Below, one piece after another: positions 8,073 through 16,804 of a stretch of DNA of 64,000 nt; position 1 is the stretch's first letter, and every line of letters starts with the position of its first letter. The stretch comes from Magnetospirillum sp. Lineage in GTDB: Bacteria; Pseudomonadota; Alphaproteobacteria; CACIAM-22H2. Below the pieces are notes generated by a model. The model was not told the origin of the DNA. It saw nothing but the letters and a program-made list of their open reading frames with translations, and made no database searches. Made by a program: the position numbers and the translations under genes. The stretch is taken from assembly GCA_027532905.1 (NCBI GenBank), contig JAPZUA010000002.1:248001-312000 (forward strand), given 5' to 3'.

Positions 8073-8873
8073 GTGCTCAGAACGACCAAACGCCCGCTTG
8101 CCTTCGTGCTTACGGCCGCCAACCACGGCTCGATGCTCGTGAACCGCAACGATTCGTACACGAACGCGGTCGAGACGATCGGCGTGGGCTACAATATCTT
8201 TCTGAACTCTTCCTGCGGCCAGGAAGAGATCGACGCGGCGTTGCAGCTGCTCGATTCGCGCCGCAAGCATTACGGCGACGGCGTGTTCGCCCTCGATTGC
8301 GGTGCGAATATCGGCGTGCACATCGTCGAATGGGCGCGCCACATGCACGGCTGGGGCGAAGCGCTCGCCTTCGAAGCGCAGGAGCGGATTTTCTACGCGC
8401 TCGCGGGCAATCTCACGCTCAACAACTGCTTCAATGCGCGCGCATTGTGGGCGGCCGTGGGTGCGCATGCGGGCGAAATCCGCGTGCCGGAGCCCGATTA
8501 TCTTGCGGCCGGCAGCTTCGGCAGCCTGGAAATCCGCAAGACCGAGAAGACCGAATTCATCGGCCAAGCGATCGACTACAGCGATGCGCAAACGCGGCCC
8601 GTGCGCATGCTCGCGATCGACGATCTCGATCTGCCGCGCCTCGACCTCATCAAGATCGACATCGAGGGCATGGAGCTCGAAGCGCTCGCCGGTGCCCGCA
8701 AGACGATCGCGCGCCACAAGCCGCAGATGCTGATCGAGCGCATCAAGACCGACCAGCTCGCACTCAATGCGGTCCTGCTCGAGCACGGCTATAAGCTGTT
8801 CGCCTTCGGCGTCAATCTACTGGCGATCCACGAATCCGACCCGTTCGCGACCCAAGTCGTGATCAACCGCTGA
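8073..8873 (+). CDS. FkbM family methyltransferase, copy 1
   Basis: A 266-residue SAM-dependent methyltransferase of the FkbM type. The SAM site appears as FALDCGANIGVHIVEWA near residues 71-87; AFEAQE and DLIKIDIEGMELEALAGA are further family motifs. FkbM enzymes O-methylate sugars or polyketides. It starts with GTG and lacks any neighbouring glycan genes that would show its substrate. The next gene is a close paralogue of the same length on the same strand, 17 bases away. Confidence 0.88.
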   Translation: MLRTTKRPLAFVLTAANHGSMLVNRNDSYTNAVETIGVGYNIFLNSSCGQEEIDAALQLLDSRRKHYGDGVFALDCGANIGVHIVEWARHMHGWGEALAFEAQERIFYALAGNLTLNNCFNARALWAAVGAHAGEIRVPEPDYLAAGSFGSLEIRKTEKTEFIGQAIDYSDAQTRPVRMLAIDDLDLPRLDLIKIDIEGMELEALAGARKTIARHKPQMLIERIKTDQLALNAVLLEHGYKLFAFGVNLLAIHESDPFATQVVINR

Positions 8874-8890
8874 CCGCACCGGAGACCGGC

Positions 8891-9691
8891 GTGCTCAAAA
8901 CCACCAAACGCCCCGTGGCCTTCGTGCTGGTTGCGACGAACCATGGCACGATGATGGTCAACCGCAACGACCACCACACCGACGCCTTCGCGACCTTCGG
9001 CGTCGGCCACGAAATCTTCCACACGTCGGGCTGCGGGCAGGAAGAGATCGACGTGGCCTTGCAGCTGCTCGACGCGCGCAAGGAGTATTTCGGCGCCGGC
9101 GTCGTCGCCCTCGATTGCGGGGCCAATATCGGCGTGCATACGATCGAGTGGGCCAAGCACATGCATGGCTGGGGCACGGTCACGGCTTTCGAAGCGCAGG
9201 AGAAGATCTACTACGCGCTCGCCGGCAACATCGCCATGAACAACTGCTTCAACGCGCGCGCCGTGTGGACCGCCATCGGTGCCGCCGATGGCACGATTCG
9301 CGTGCCCGTGCCCGACTATTTGAAGCCGTCGAGCTTCGGCAGCCTCGAGATCCGCAAGACCGAGAAGACCGAATTCATCGGCCAGGACGTCGACTACAGT
9401 GCCGCCAAAACCGTCGAAACCACGATGCGCGCGATCGACAGTTTTGCGCTGCCGCGCCTCGATTTCATCAAGATCGACATCGAGGGCATGGAGATGGAGG
9501 CGCTGGCGGGTGCCCGCAACACGATCGCGGCGCACAAGCCGATGATGCTGATCGAAGGCATCAAGACGGACCTGGGCGCTCTCACCACGTATCTGAACGA
9601 GATGGGCTACCGCTATTTCACCTTCGGCATCAATGTGATTGCGATCCACACGAGCGACCCCTATTCGGCGCGCGTGATCACGAAGAAATAG
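8891..9691 (+). CDS. FkbM family methyltransferase, copy 2
   Basis: This 266-residue protein is a tandem paralogue of the upstream FkbM protein; about two thirds of the positions agree by eye, with the block EIRKTEKTEFIGQ unchanged. SAM motif VALDCGANIGVHTIEWA and DFIKIDIEGMEMEALAGA are present. It starts with GTG after GGAGA. Both copies keep all motifs, so both are probably active, perhaps on different positions of the same acceptor. No substrate can be read from the context. Confidence 0.88.
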   Translation: MLKTTKRPVAFVLVATNHGTMMVNRNDHHTDAFATFGVGHEIFHTSGCGQEEIDVALQLLDARKEYFGAGVVALDCGANIGVHTIEWAKHMHGWGTVTAFEAQEKIYYALAGNIAMNNCFNARAVWTAIGAADGTIRVPVPDYLKPSSFGSLEIRKTEKTEFIGQDVDYSAAKTVETTMRAIDSFALPRLDFIKIDIEGMEMEALAGARNTIAAHKPMMLIEGIKTDLGALTTYLNEMGYRYFTFGINVIAIHTSDPYSARVITKK

Positions 9692-9697
9692 CGGCCC

Positions 9698-10312
9698 TCA
9701 AGGGAACCGCGCGAGCGCGTAGGCGCACATCGTTTGGTAGAGGGCGCGCAGGAACGCCGTGTTCGCTTCGGTTTTGGCAAGCGCGCTGCCGGCCGTGACC
9801 GCCTCGTGCACCGCCACAAGCTCGGCCGACGGAATCTGCGGCGGCTTGCCGTCGGGCCAGGTCGCGCGGGCGGGCACGGCGCGCACAAAAGCAAGCAGCA
9901 GGCGCAGGCGCTGGGAAAGCTCGGGGCTCGCCTCCGCCAGATGGGTGTCGAGCTGATTGGGCGAGATCGCGACGCAATTCGCCGTTGCGAGCGCCACGGC
10001 CGAGGCCGTGCGCGGCAGCCCGTCGATCAGCGCAAGTTCGCCGAACATGGCCCCGGCACCGATCTGCGCGATTTCGATTTCCGTCTCAAGCCCTTTGCCA
10101 GCGCGTCGCTGGCGGATCGCCACGCGCCCGCTTTCGACGACGAAGGCAAGGTCGCCCGGATCGCCTTGCGCGAAGATCCGCACGCCGGGTGCGAAACGGA
10201 AGCGCTGCAGCCGCGGCCCTGTGGTGACGGTGGTTTCGCGCAATTGCCCGTCCACGCCTTTGAGGGCGAGGGTCTGTTTGCGCTCGAACCGGATATTGGC
10301 GTCTTCGGCCAC
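9698..10312 (-). CDS. Cyclic-nucleotide-binding domain protein
   Basis: The 204-residue product carries one cyclic-nucleotide-binding domain in its middle: FAPGVRIFAQGDPGDLAFVVESG, then GAMFGELALIDGLPRTASAVA, the phosphate-binding cassette with the Glu and Arg that contact cAMP in CAP-like proteins. There is no helix-turn-helix after it; the tail is an Ala-rich helical region with an AFLRALYQTM segment. It may be a stand-alone sensor. The GTG at 10312 was chosen (AAGGAAG 12 bases upstream); a longer reading would run antisense-like through the preceding gene. It lies 17 bases after the pentapeptide-repeat gene on the same strand. Confidence 0.78.
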   Translation of the reverse strand: MAEDANIRFERKQTLALKGVDGQLRETTVTTGPRLQRFRFAPGVRIFAQGDPGDLAFVVESGRVAIRQRRAGKGLETEIEIAQIGAGAMFGELALIDGLPRTASAVALATANCVAISPNQLDTHLAEASPELSQRLRLLLAFVRAVPARATWPDGKPPQIPSAELVAVHEAVTAGSALAKTEANTAFLRALYQTMCAYALARFP

Positions 10313-10329
10313 GGGGGGCGCTCGCTTCC

Positions 10330-11655
10330 TTAAAGCGCGTTCTCGAGGCCGGCGGTGCCGCGCGTATCGGCCCCCGTCAGCACGGCCCCGCGCAGATCGG
10401 CCCCCGAAAAATCGCAATCGAGCAGGATCGCGTCGGTAAGGTTCGCTTCGCGCAGATCGGCGCGGCGCAGAACCGAACCCGTCAGATCGGCTTTCGACAG
10501 ATTGGCGCCGCGCAGATCGGCCCCGCTCAAATTGGCCTCTTTCATCTTTGTGTTCCACACACGCTGATTGAGCGTGTCGACCGGCATGGGTGCAAGGTCC
10601 GCGTCGCGCAGCTTGGCGCCCGTCAAGGTCGCCTTGTCGAGCTTGGAGCCCTGGAGCTTCGCCCCCGAAAGATCGCAGCCCGCCATGAAGGCCGACGAAA
10701 AATCTGCGACCTGAAAATAGCTGCCCGCGAGCTTGGCATTGCGAAGAATGCAGAGCGCCAAGCGCCCGGCCGAAAGATTGACGCCGGGCGCGTCGAGATC
10801 GGCCAGATTGACGCGCTCGAAGTCGGCCTGGTGGCCGGTGCGCCCCTCGGTCTTGAGCCAGTCGAGATGGTCGATGAAAATCTGCTGCACGGATTTTTCG
10901 AGCTTGTCGATCGACACCGGCAGCACGGCCTTCGACGTGTCGACGCGCGCCAGATCCTGCGTGCCGAAATTGGACGCGGTGAGGTCGGCCCCGTCGAGAT
11001 TGGTATTGTCGAGCAGAGCGCCCGCAAGCGTGGCGCCGTGCAGGATGCAGTTCGACAGATTGGCGTTGGTGAGGTCGGCCCCGGTGAGCACCACGCCGCT
11101 CAAGTCCGAGTTCGAGAGATCGGCCTGGCGCAGGATCGCACCGCGCATGATGCAGCCCGTAAGGTCGGTGCGCGGCCCGAACACGCGGCTCATCTTCGCG
11201 TTCGTCATGTCGGCATGCGCGAATTTGGCGTCGGTCAGCACGGCCCCTTGCGGCTGGTTATTGTGGTAGCTGAAGTTGCCGTCCTTGTCGCGCACGATGA
11301 TGAAGCCGTCGCGGATGTCGGCGGCGGTGAGGTTCGCGCGCTCGAGATTGGCGCGCTTGAGCTGCACGCCGCGGAGATCGGCTTTCGACAAGTCTGTGTC
11401 CGACATGTCGCAGCCCGTGAGATCGGCGCCGAACAGATTGGCGCGCGTCATCTTGGCGTGCGCGAAGGTCGACTCGCACAGGAACGCGCCGACGAGTTCA
11501 GCCTCGCTTAGATCGCGATTGCGGAAATCCATGCGCTCGGCAACCTTGAACGACAGCGCCAGACGCACGCCGCCGGTCTTGCCCTTGGCCATCTTTTCGT
11601 GGAGGGCGACGGCGGTGTTGATGTCGTGTTGGCTTACTTTGGTGGGGGGCGGCAT
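10330..11655 (-). CDS. Pentapeptide-repeat protein
   Basis: From about residue 55 to the end the 441-residue protein is built of A(D/N)LxX repeats (for example DLTGCDMSDTDLSKADLRG), which fold into a right-handed quadrilateral beta helix. The repeats are broken by one non-repeat insert near residues 245-290 (ending LDWLKTEGRTGHQ), giving two repeat blocks. The first 50 residues (VSQHDINTAVALHEKMAKG) look helical. There is no signal peptide, so it is probably cytoplasmic. The ATG at 11655 starts the plausible protein; longer upstream reading is out of character. It is followed by the cyclic-nucleotide-binding gene, with which it may work. Function unknown. Confidence 0.85.
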   Translation of the reverse strand: MPPPTKVSQHDINTAVALHEKMAKGKTGGVRLALSFKVAERMDFRNRDLSEAELVGAFLCESTFAHAKMTRANLFGADLTGCDMSDTDLSKADLRGVQLKRANLERANLTAADIRDGFIIVRDKDGNFSYHNNQPQGAVLTDAKFAHADMTNAKMSRVFGPRTDLTGCIMRGAILRQADLSNSDLSGVVLTGADLTNANLSNCILHGATLAGALLDNTNLDGADLTASNFGTQDLARVDTSKAVLPVSIDKLEKSVQQIFIDHLDWLKTEGRTGHQADFERVNLADLDAPGVNLSAGRLALCILRNAKLAGSYFQVADFSSAFMAGCDLSGAKLQGSKLDKATLTGAKLRDADLAPMPVDTLNQRVWNTKMKEANLSGADLRGANLSKADLTGSVLRRADLREANLTDAILLDCDFSGADLRGAVLTGADTRGTAGLENAL

Positions 11656-11742
11656 CGTTGGCTTGCTCGCTTTCTGCGGAAGGCGCAATAATGCGCGCAA
11701 AAGACGTGAACGAACAAGCCCGCATGCGACGGAACCGCCCCG

Positions 11743-11862
11743 ATGCGCCATCTCAAGGTCTTCGCCCTCGCGGCGTTTTTCGGGCTGTGCGCCTATGCGG
11801 TCGTGCGCGGGCTCGTCTATGTGAGCGCCAAGACCGGATTGCTCGCCTGGCTGGCGTCGTAG
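11743..11862 (+). CDS. Possible 39-residue membrane protein
   Basis: A short frame encodes 39 residues with one strongly hydrophobic segment (FALAAFFGLCAYAVVRGLVYV) and a positively charged start (MRHLK). It ends 10 bases before the acyl-CoA ligase gene on the same strand. Only a weak ribosome site (GGA) is present. The membrane-like composition and position support it; its length and lack of a recognised family argue caution. Confidence 0.38.
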   Translation: MRHLKVFALAAFFGLCAYAVVRGLVYVSAKTGLLAWLAS

Positions 11863-11872
11863 CGGTGACAAG

Positions 11873-13363
11873 ATGAACCTCGCTGCCCATCTCGTGCGCA
11901 ATGCCACACGCATCCCCGATCGCCCGGCCTTGGCGCTGGGCACGCAAACGGTCGCGACCTGGGCGCAGATGGCGGCTCGAGTTGCTTCGCTCGCCGGCGG
12001 TTTGCGCGCGGCTGGCCTTGAAGCGGGCGCGCGCGTTGCGATCGTGGCCGAAAACACGCCGGATTATGCGCTCGCCTTCTATGCGATCTGGCATGCGGGC
12101 CTGGCGGCCGTACCGCTCAATAGCAAGCTGCACGCAAAAGAACTCGCCTATTGCTTCGACCATTCCGAGGCGGCGTTGGTACTGCATTCGAAGGACATGG
12201 CAGCGACTGTTGCCGATGCGCACCCACGCTCAAAAACCATGCAGATGGGCGGTGCCGATTGGCAAGCGCTTGCGGCAAGTCCGCCGATCGCGATGGCCGA
12301 TGCGGCGGCAGACGATATGGCTTGGCTCTTCTACACGAGCGGAACCACCGGCAAGCCCAAGGGGGCCATGCTCACGCACGGCAATCTGCTGGCGATGGCG
12401 CTTAGCTATTTTGTGGATATCGATCCGCCCAGCCCCGGCGGTGCGATTCTGCATGCGGCACCCATGTCGCACGGCTCGGGCCTCTACATGCTGCCGATGG
12501 TGCTTATCGGCAATACGCAAGTGATTCCCGCAAGCGGCCATTTCGATCCGGCCGAGATTGCGGGCCTGTTCCAGCATTGGCCGGACGTGACGATGTTTGC
12601 GGCCCCCACGATGGTCAAGCGCTTGGTCACGCACGAAGGTGCGCGCGATCCGGGCAATCTGCGCACCATCGTGTGGGGCGGGGCGCCGATGTATGTGGCC
12701 GATCTCGAGTTCGCGATCCAGCGCTACGGCTATCGCTTCGCGCAGCTCTACGGCCAGGGCGAATCGCCGATGTGTATCTCAGGCCTCACGCGTGCGGCGA
12801 TCGAAGCGGCGCACAAAGCGGGCGATGTGGGGCTGCTGGCGTCGGCGGGCACGGCGCAATCGGTCGTCGAGATTCGCATTGCAGATGAAGGCGAGATTTG
12901 CGTACGCGGCCAAAGCGTGATGAAGGGCTATTGGCGCGATGGGGCCGCAACCGCGCGCGCGTTGCGCGACGGTTGGCTGCACACGGGCGACATCGGCGAA
13001 ATCGACGCGCGCGGCGTGCTCACGCTCAAGGACCGCTCGAAGGATCTCATCATCTCGGGCGGCTCCAACATCTATCCGCGCGAGGTCGAAGAGGTGCTCC
13101 AGGCGCATCCGGCCGTGGCCGAAGTGTCGGTCGTGGGTGCCCCCGATGCCGAGTGGGGCGAGCAGGTCGTGGCGTATGTGGTGCTGTGCCCCGGCGTTTC
13201 GGCGACACAAGCCGAGCTCGATGCTTTGTGCTTGGCGCAGATCGCGCGCTTCAAGCGGCCCAAGCGCTATCGGTTCGTGGCTGCTTTGCCGAAAAACGCC
13301 TACGGCAAGATTCTGAAGACCGAGTTGCGCAAGCAGGAGCAAGCAAATGCCGAAGCGCCTTGA
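11873..13363 (+). CDS. AMP-forming acyl-CoA ligase
   Basis: A 496-residue member of the ANL adenylate-forming family, expected to activate a carboxylic acid through an acyl-AMP to acyl-CoA. Motifs are complete: FYTSGTTGKPKGAMLTHGN near residues 155-173, YGQGESPM, GWLHTGDIG, DRSKDLIISGGSNIYP and the catalytic Lys near PKNAYGKILKTELR. The acid is unknown. Its last 17 bases overlap the start of an SDR gene, so the two are likely translated together and may act in one pathway, for instance of an aromatic or fatty acid. Confidence 0.92.
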   Translation: MNLAAHLVRNATRIPDRPALALGTQTVATWAQMAARVASLAGGLRAAGLEAGARVAIVAENTPDYALAFYAIWHAGLAAVPLNSKLHAKELAYCFDHSEAALVLHSKDMAATVADAHPRSKTMQMGGADWQALAASPPIAMADAAADDMAWLFYTSGTTGKPKGAMLTHGNLLAMALSYFVDIDPPSPGGAILHAAPMSHGSGLYMLPMVLIGNTQVIPASGHFDPAEIAGLFQHWPDVTMFAAPTMVKRLVTHEGARDPGNLRTIVWGGAPMYVADLEFAIQRYGYRFAQLYGQGESPMCISGLTRAAIEAAHKAGDVGLLASAGTAQSVVEIRIADEGEICVRGQSVMKGYWRDGAATARALRDGWLHTGDIGEIDARGVLTLKDRSKDLIISGGSNIYPREVEEVLQAHPAVAEVSVVGAPDAEWGEQVVAYVVLCPGVSATQAELDALCLAQIARFKRPKRYRFVAALPKNAYGKILKTELRKQEQANAEAP

Positions 13364-14159
13364 AGGCAAGACCGCGATCGTCACCGGGGCGGGCACCTCC
13401 GGCCCCGGCTGGGGCAACGGCAAGGCGGCGGCGGTCTTGTTCGCGCGCGAAGGTGCGAAAGTCTGCTGCGTCGACGTCAATGCGGATGCGGGCGCGGCGA
13501 CGGCATCGCTGATCCGCGAAGAAGGCGGGCAGGCGATTTCGGTCGCGTGCGACGTGTCGAAGAGTGCGGCTGTGGCCGACATGGTCGCGCAATGCCGGGC
13601 TTCGTTCGGCTCGATCGACATTCTGCACAACAATGTCGGCATCCTTGCGCATGGCGGGCCGGTCGAACTCGCCGAGGAAGATTGGGACCGCGTGCTGCGC
13701 GTCAATCTCAAATCGATGTATCTGACCGCCAAGCACGTGCTGCCGGTGTTCCTCGAACAGTTTGCAGCGACCGGCAAGGGCGGGGCCATCGTCAACATCG
13801 CGTCGATCGCAGGGATCCGCTATCTCGGCATTCCCTACATCGCCTACAGCACCACGAAGGGTGCCATCGTGCCGTTCACGCAGAGCTTGGCCGTGCAGTA
13901 CGCGGCCAAGGGCATTCGCGCCAACTGCATCCTGCCGGGCCTCATGAACACGCCGATGATCGTCGAGCCGTTGCGCGCGGCCTATGGCGGGGACGTGGCG
14001 CACATGATCGCGGTGCGCGACGCGCAATGCCCCACCGGCAAGATGGGCGACGCATGGGACGTGGCCTATGCGGCCCTGTTCCTGGCGTCGGACGAAGCCA
14101 AATACGTGACCGGCGTTGCCCTGCCGGTCGATGGCGGCATTACGCTCAAAGTGTCTTGA
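13347..14159 (+). CDS. Short-chain dehydrogenase/reductase (SDR)
   Basis: A 270-residue classical SDR. It has a variant NAD(P) loop (VTGAGTSGPGWGNGKA, longer than the usual TGxxxGIG), an NNVGIL segment, Ser in NIASIAGI, and the YSTTK catalytic pair near residues 168-172. It overlaps the acyl-CoA ligase gene by 17 bases. Substrate unknown; an oxidoreductase acting on a hydroxy- or keto-acyl compound would fit the neighbour. Its 3' end overlaps the convergent membrane-protein gene by 14 bases. Confidence 0.92.
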   Translation: MPKRLEGKTAIVTGAGTSGPGWGNGKAAAVLFAREGAKVCCVDVNADAGAATASLIREEGGQAISVACDVSKSAAVADMVAQCRASFGSIDILHNNVGILAHGGPVELAEEDWDRVLRVNLKSMYLTAKHVLPVFLEQFAATGKGGAIVNIASIAGIRYLGIPYIAYSTTKGAIVPFTQSLAVQYAAKGIRANCILPGLMNTPMIVEPLRAAYGGDVAHMIAVRDAQCPTGKMGDAWDVAYAALFLASDEAKYVTGVALPVDGGITLKVS

Positions 14160-15213
14160 GATCGGGCGGCGTTTTGGGGGCGAAGAAGCGCCGGTAGATC
14201 AAGGGTGCGAACGTGACCACGATCACGATCCGGTAGAGATGGTGGCCGGCGACGACGGCCGGATCGATGCCCAGTGCCAGCGCCACAAGGCTCATCTCGG
14301 CAAAGCCGCCGGGGGCAAAAGCGAGCACGAGGCCCGGCAGCGTCTGGCCGGTGACTTGCGCCAGCACGGCCGAAAACGCGATCGTGAGTGCGAGCATCAA
14401 AGCACCCGCCGCCATCGCATGCAGAACCGTGACGCCGATCACGCGCAGTTTCATGCCCGCAAAACGCTGGCCGATTGCGGCCCCCAGCACGATCTGCGCT
14501 GCCGCCGTCACCACATAGGGCGGCTGCGTGTCGGTGATGCCGGCAAGATGCACCGCGGCCGAGCAGACCATCGGCCCCAGCATGTTCGCCGCCGGCAAGC
14601 GCAGGCGTTTGGCCACGACCGCACCGCCGACAGCGCAGGTGCCGAGGATCAGATAGTCGATCGCCGAAATGTCGAAGATGCCGACCAGCGCTTGCGTCGG
14701 CGCACTGCCGAGCGCGCCGTCGAGCCGGAACCAGATCGGCAAGACCAGCACCACAAGCATGATGCGCGCGGTGTGGCTGAGTGCCAGCGTCTGCAGATGG
14801 CCGCCATATTGCGATCCCACCATCGTCATTTCGGCAAGTCCGCCGGGCGTGGCCGCGAAAAACGCCGTGGTGGGATCGTAGTGCGCCACGCGGCGCATGT
14901 AGAAATAGGCCACACCGCCGGCAAGCACGGCCCACACGGCAAGGGCCGCCATCGTGACGATCCATTCCGGCATGCGCGCGAGGATCGCGGGCGTGAAGCC
15001 CGCCCCGAGCAGCACGCCCAGCACGGTCAAAAACCAGTCGCGCACGCGCCGGGGCATCGCGACTTTGGCCCCCGACACGGCCGCAACCGTGGTGAAGCAC
15101 ATGGCACCCAGCATCCACGGCAGCGGAATGCTGAGCGCCTTGAACACCGCCCCGCCCACCGTGCCCAGCACGACCGCCGTCGCGAGGGCTCGCCAATCGA
15201 CTTGAAGCGTCAC
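14146..15213 (-). CDS. AbrB-type (AimA/AbrB duplication) membrane protein
   Basis: The 355-residue protein has about ten hydrophobic segments and two repeats of the same fold, each with the signature TPGGLAEMT / APGGFAEMS (near residues 110 and 290). This is the AbrB duplication family of inner-membrane proteins, linked to ammonia-oxygenase-like regulators in name only; transport activity is likely but unproven. The GTG at 15213 overlaps the TGA of the upstream deacylase gene (GTGA), so the two form an operon. Confidence 0.84.
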   Translation of the reverse strand: MTLQVDWRALATAVVLGTVGGAVFKALSIPLPWMLGAMCFTTVAAVSGAKVAMPRRVRDWFLTVLGVLLGAGFTPAILARMPEWIVTMAALAVWAVLAGGVAYFYMRRVAHYDPTTAFFAATPGGLAEMTMVGSQYGGHLQTLALSHTARIMLVVLVLPIWFRLDGALGSAPTQALVGIFDISAIDYLILGTCAVGGAVVAKRLRLPAANMLGPMVCSAAVHLAGITDTQPPYVVTAAAQIVLGAAIGQRFAGMKLRVIGVTVLHAMAAGALMLALTIAFSAVLAQVTGQTLPGLVLAFAPGGFAEMSLVALALGIDPAVVAGHHLYRIVIVVTFAPLIYRRFFAPKTPPDLKTL

Positions 15214-16163
15214 GCGATTTCGCGGCCGAGCCGCACCGCCGTCTGGCCGCGGCCCAAGCGGCGCGTGGGCATGATCAAAACGCAATTGTCGTAAGGTGCG
15301 AGCACGGGCGTGCCGCCGTCGTCGGCAATCGGATCGCCTTTGCGCGCGATTTTCTCAAGGCCCTTGAACGGGCTCGCGAAGCGGAATGCGTCGGTCTTGA
15401 TCGTCACGGCCTCGGTCACTTCGATGAGGCGCTGTGCGGGTGCGGCTGCGGCCGGCAGATGCTTGGCCGCCCAGTCCGCATTTGCGGCCCCCGTCGCCGC
15501 CAGGAAGCGTACGAGGCAGGTACGCGCCATATCGGCAGAGGCTTTCTCCCAATGCTGGCCGCACTCGATGAGCAGCGCGTTTTTCGCACTCGCCGGATTG
15601 CCGAAATCGCCGTAGTCGCGCATGCGCTTGCCCGCCGCGTGGCCTTCGTCGCTGACGACGATCTCGGGCACGCCGATCGCGCGCGCGAAGCGGCGCCCTT
15701 TGTCGAGCGGCCCGCACAGCATCAAAGCGGGGGTGGCGTGCTGCATCGAATGGATGTCGAGCAGGAGATCGGCCGAGGCCACGAGCGGGCGGATCTGGCG
15801 CGCGCGCGCAAGCTCCTGCGACTGGCGCGGGCCGTCGAGCGTGGACTCGTTCCAGACGCGGTTGAAATCTTCGTTGAGGAAGCGACTTGCCTGCGGGTTC
15901 TGCGGATCGAAGCTCCGGTAGGCGGCGACGTTGCAGAACAGCAAGGTGAGCTTGCCCTGCACGGGGCGGAAATTCTGCTTGAACAGCCAGTCGAGGGCGA
16001 TCGCGCCGCAAATTTCGTTGCCGTGCACGAGGGCCGTCACCAGCACATGCGGGCCACTGCGTCCGCTGTCGAAGCTCGTGGCGTAGTCGATGCCGACATT
16101 GCCTTTGGCGTAGGCCGAAATGTCGGGTGCGGTGAGTTCGATCGGATAGGCTTCGTTGTCCAT
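15210..16163 (-). CDS. Succinylglutamate desuccinylase/aspartoacylase family protein
   Basis: A 317-residue zinc deacylase of the AstE/AspA type within the M14 fold. Visible ligands are VHGNE near residue 48, LLDIHS near residue 141 and an Glu in LLIECGQHWE near residue 209. The family removes acyl groups from amino acids. It overlaps the AbrB-type gene by four bases. The combination with a transporter suggests use of an acylated amino acid, but this is inference. Confidence 0.86.
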   Translation of the reverse strand: MDNEAYPIELTAPDISAYAKGNVGIDYATSFDSGRSGPHVLVTALVHGNEICGAIALDWLFKQNFRPVQGKLTLLFCNVAAYRSFDPQNPQASRFLNEDFNRVWNESTLDGPRQSQELARARQIRPLVASADLLLDIHSMQHATPALMLCGPLDKGRRFARAIGVPEIVVSDEGHAAGKRMRDYGDFGNPASAKNALLIECGQHWEKASADMARTCLVRFLAATGAANADWAAKHLPAAAAPAQRLIEVTEAVTIKTDAFRFASPFKGLEKIARKGDPIADDGGTPVLAPYDNCVLIMPTRRLGRGQTAVRLGREIA

Positions 16164-16198
16164 AGCTAGTCCCCCGTACGCGCGAGTTTAAGCGGCCC

Positions 16199-16804
16199 CT
16201 AGAGAAAACCCAAGTTTTCGAGGTCGCGGTGCAACGCAGGCGGCGCCGCAAAATGGTGGGCGGTGAAACCGAGCTTGCGCGCACTCGCGATATTGGCCGC
16301 ACTGTCGTCGATGAAAAAGCACGCGTGCGCGGGCTTGCCGACGACCTTCAGCAGATGATGGAAAATCGCGGGATCGGGTTTCACGAGGCCGAGCTCGCCC
16401 GACACCACGATGTCGCGGAACAGTTCGAGAAACGGGAAGTTCGGACGCGCCATCGCGAAGGTTTCGGCCGACCAGTTGGTGAGCGCATAGAGCGGTATGC
16501 CTTTGGAATGCAGCGCCTCGAGCAGCATGACCGTGCCCGCGATCGGCCCCGACAGCATTTCCATGAAGCGCCCGTAATAGGCGCGGATGAGGTCGGCGCG
16601 ATCGGGGAAGCGTGCGAGGAGTTCGGCTTCGGCCTCGCGGATCGGCCGGCCGGCATCCTGCTGGACGTTCCATTCATGCGTGCACACTTCGGCGAGGAAC
16701 GCTTCCATCGCCGCTTCGTCAGCGAAGAGCTTGCGGTAGAGATTGCGCGGGTCCCAGCCGATCAGCACGTTGCCGAGATCGAATACGACGGTATCGGGTT
16801 TCAT
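16199..16804 (-). CDS. HAD-like hydrolase (IA subfamily)
   Basis: A 201-residue haloacid dehalogenase-type phosphatase. Motif I is VFDLGNVLIGWDP near residues 7-19, where the second Asp of DxD is Asn-Val, as in the YihX group; motif II is LTNWS, motif III has Lys at GLVKPDP and motif IV is FIDDS. YihX-like enzymes act on sugar phosphates. The ATG at 16804 overlaps the TGA of the deacylase gene upstream (ATGA), implying coupling. Confidence 0.88.
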   Translation of the reverse strand: MKPDTVVFDLGNVLIGWDPRNLYRKLFADEAAMEAFLAEVCTHEWNVQQDAGRPIREAEAELLARFPDRADLIRAYYGRFMEMLSGPIAGTVMLLEALHSKGIPLYALTNWSAETFAMARPNFPFLELFRDIVVSGELGLVKPDPAIFHHLLKVVGKPAHACFFIDDSAANIASARKLGFTAHHFAAPPALHRDLENLGFL

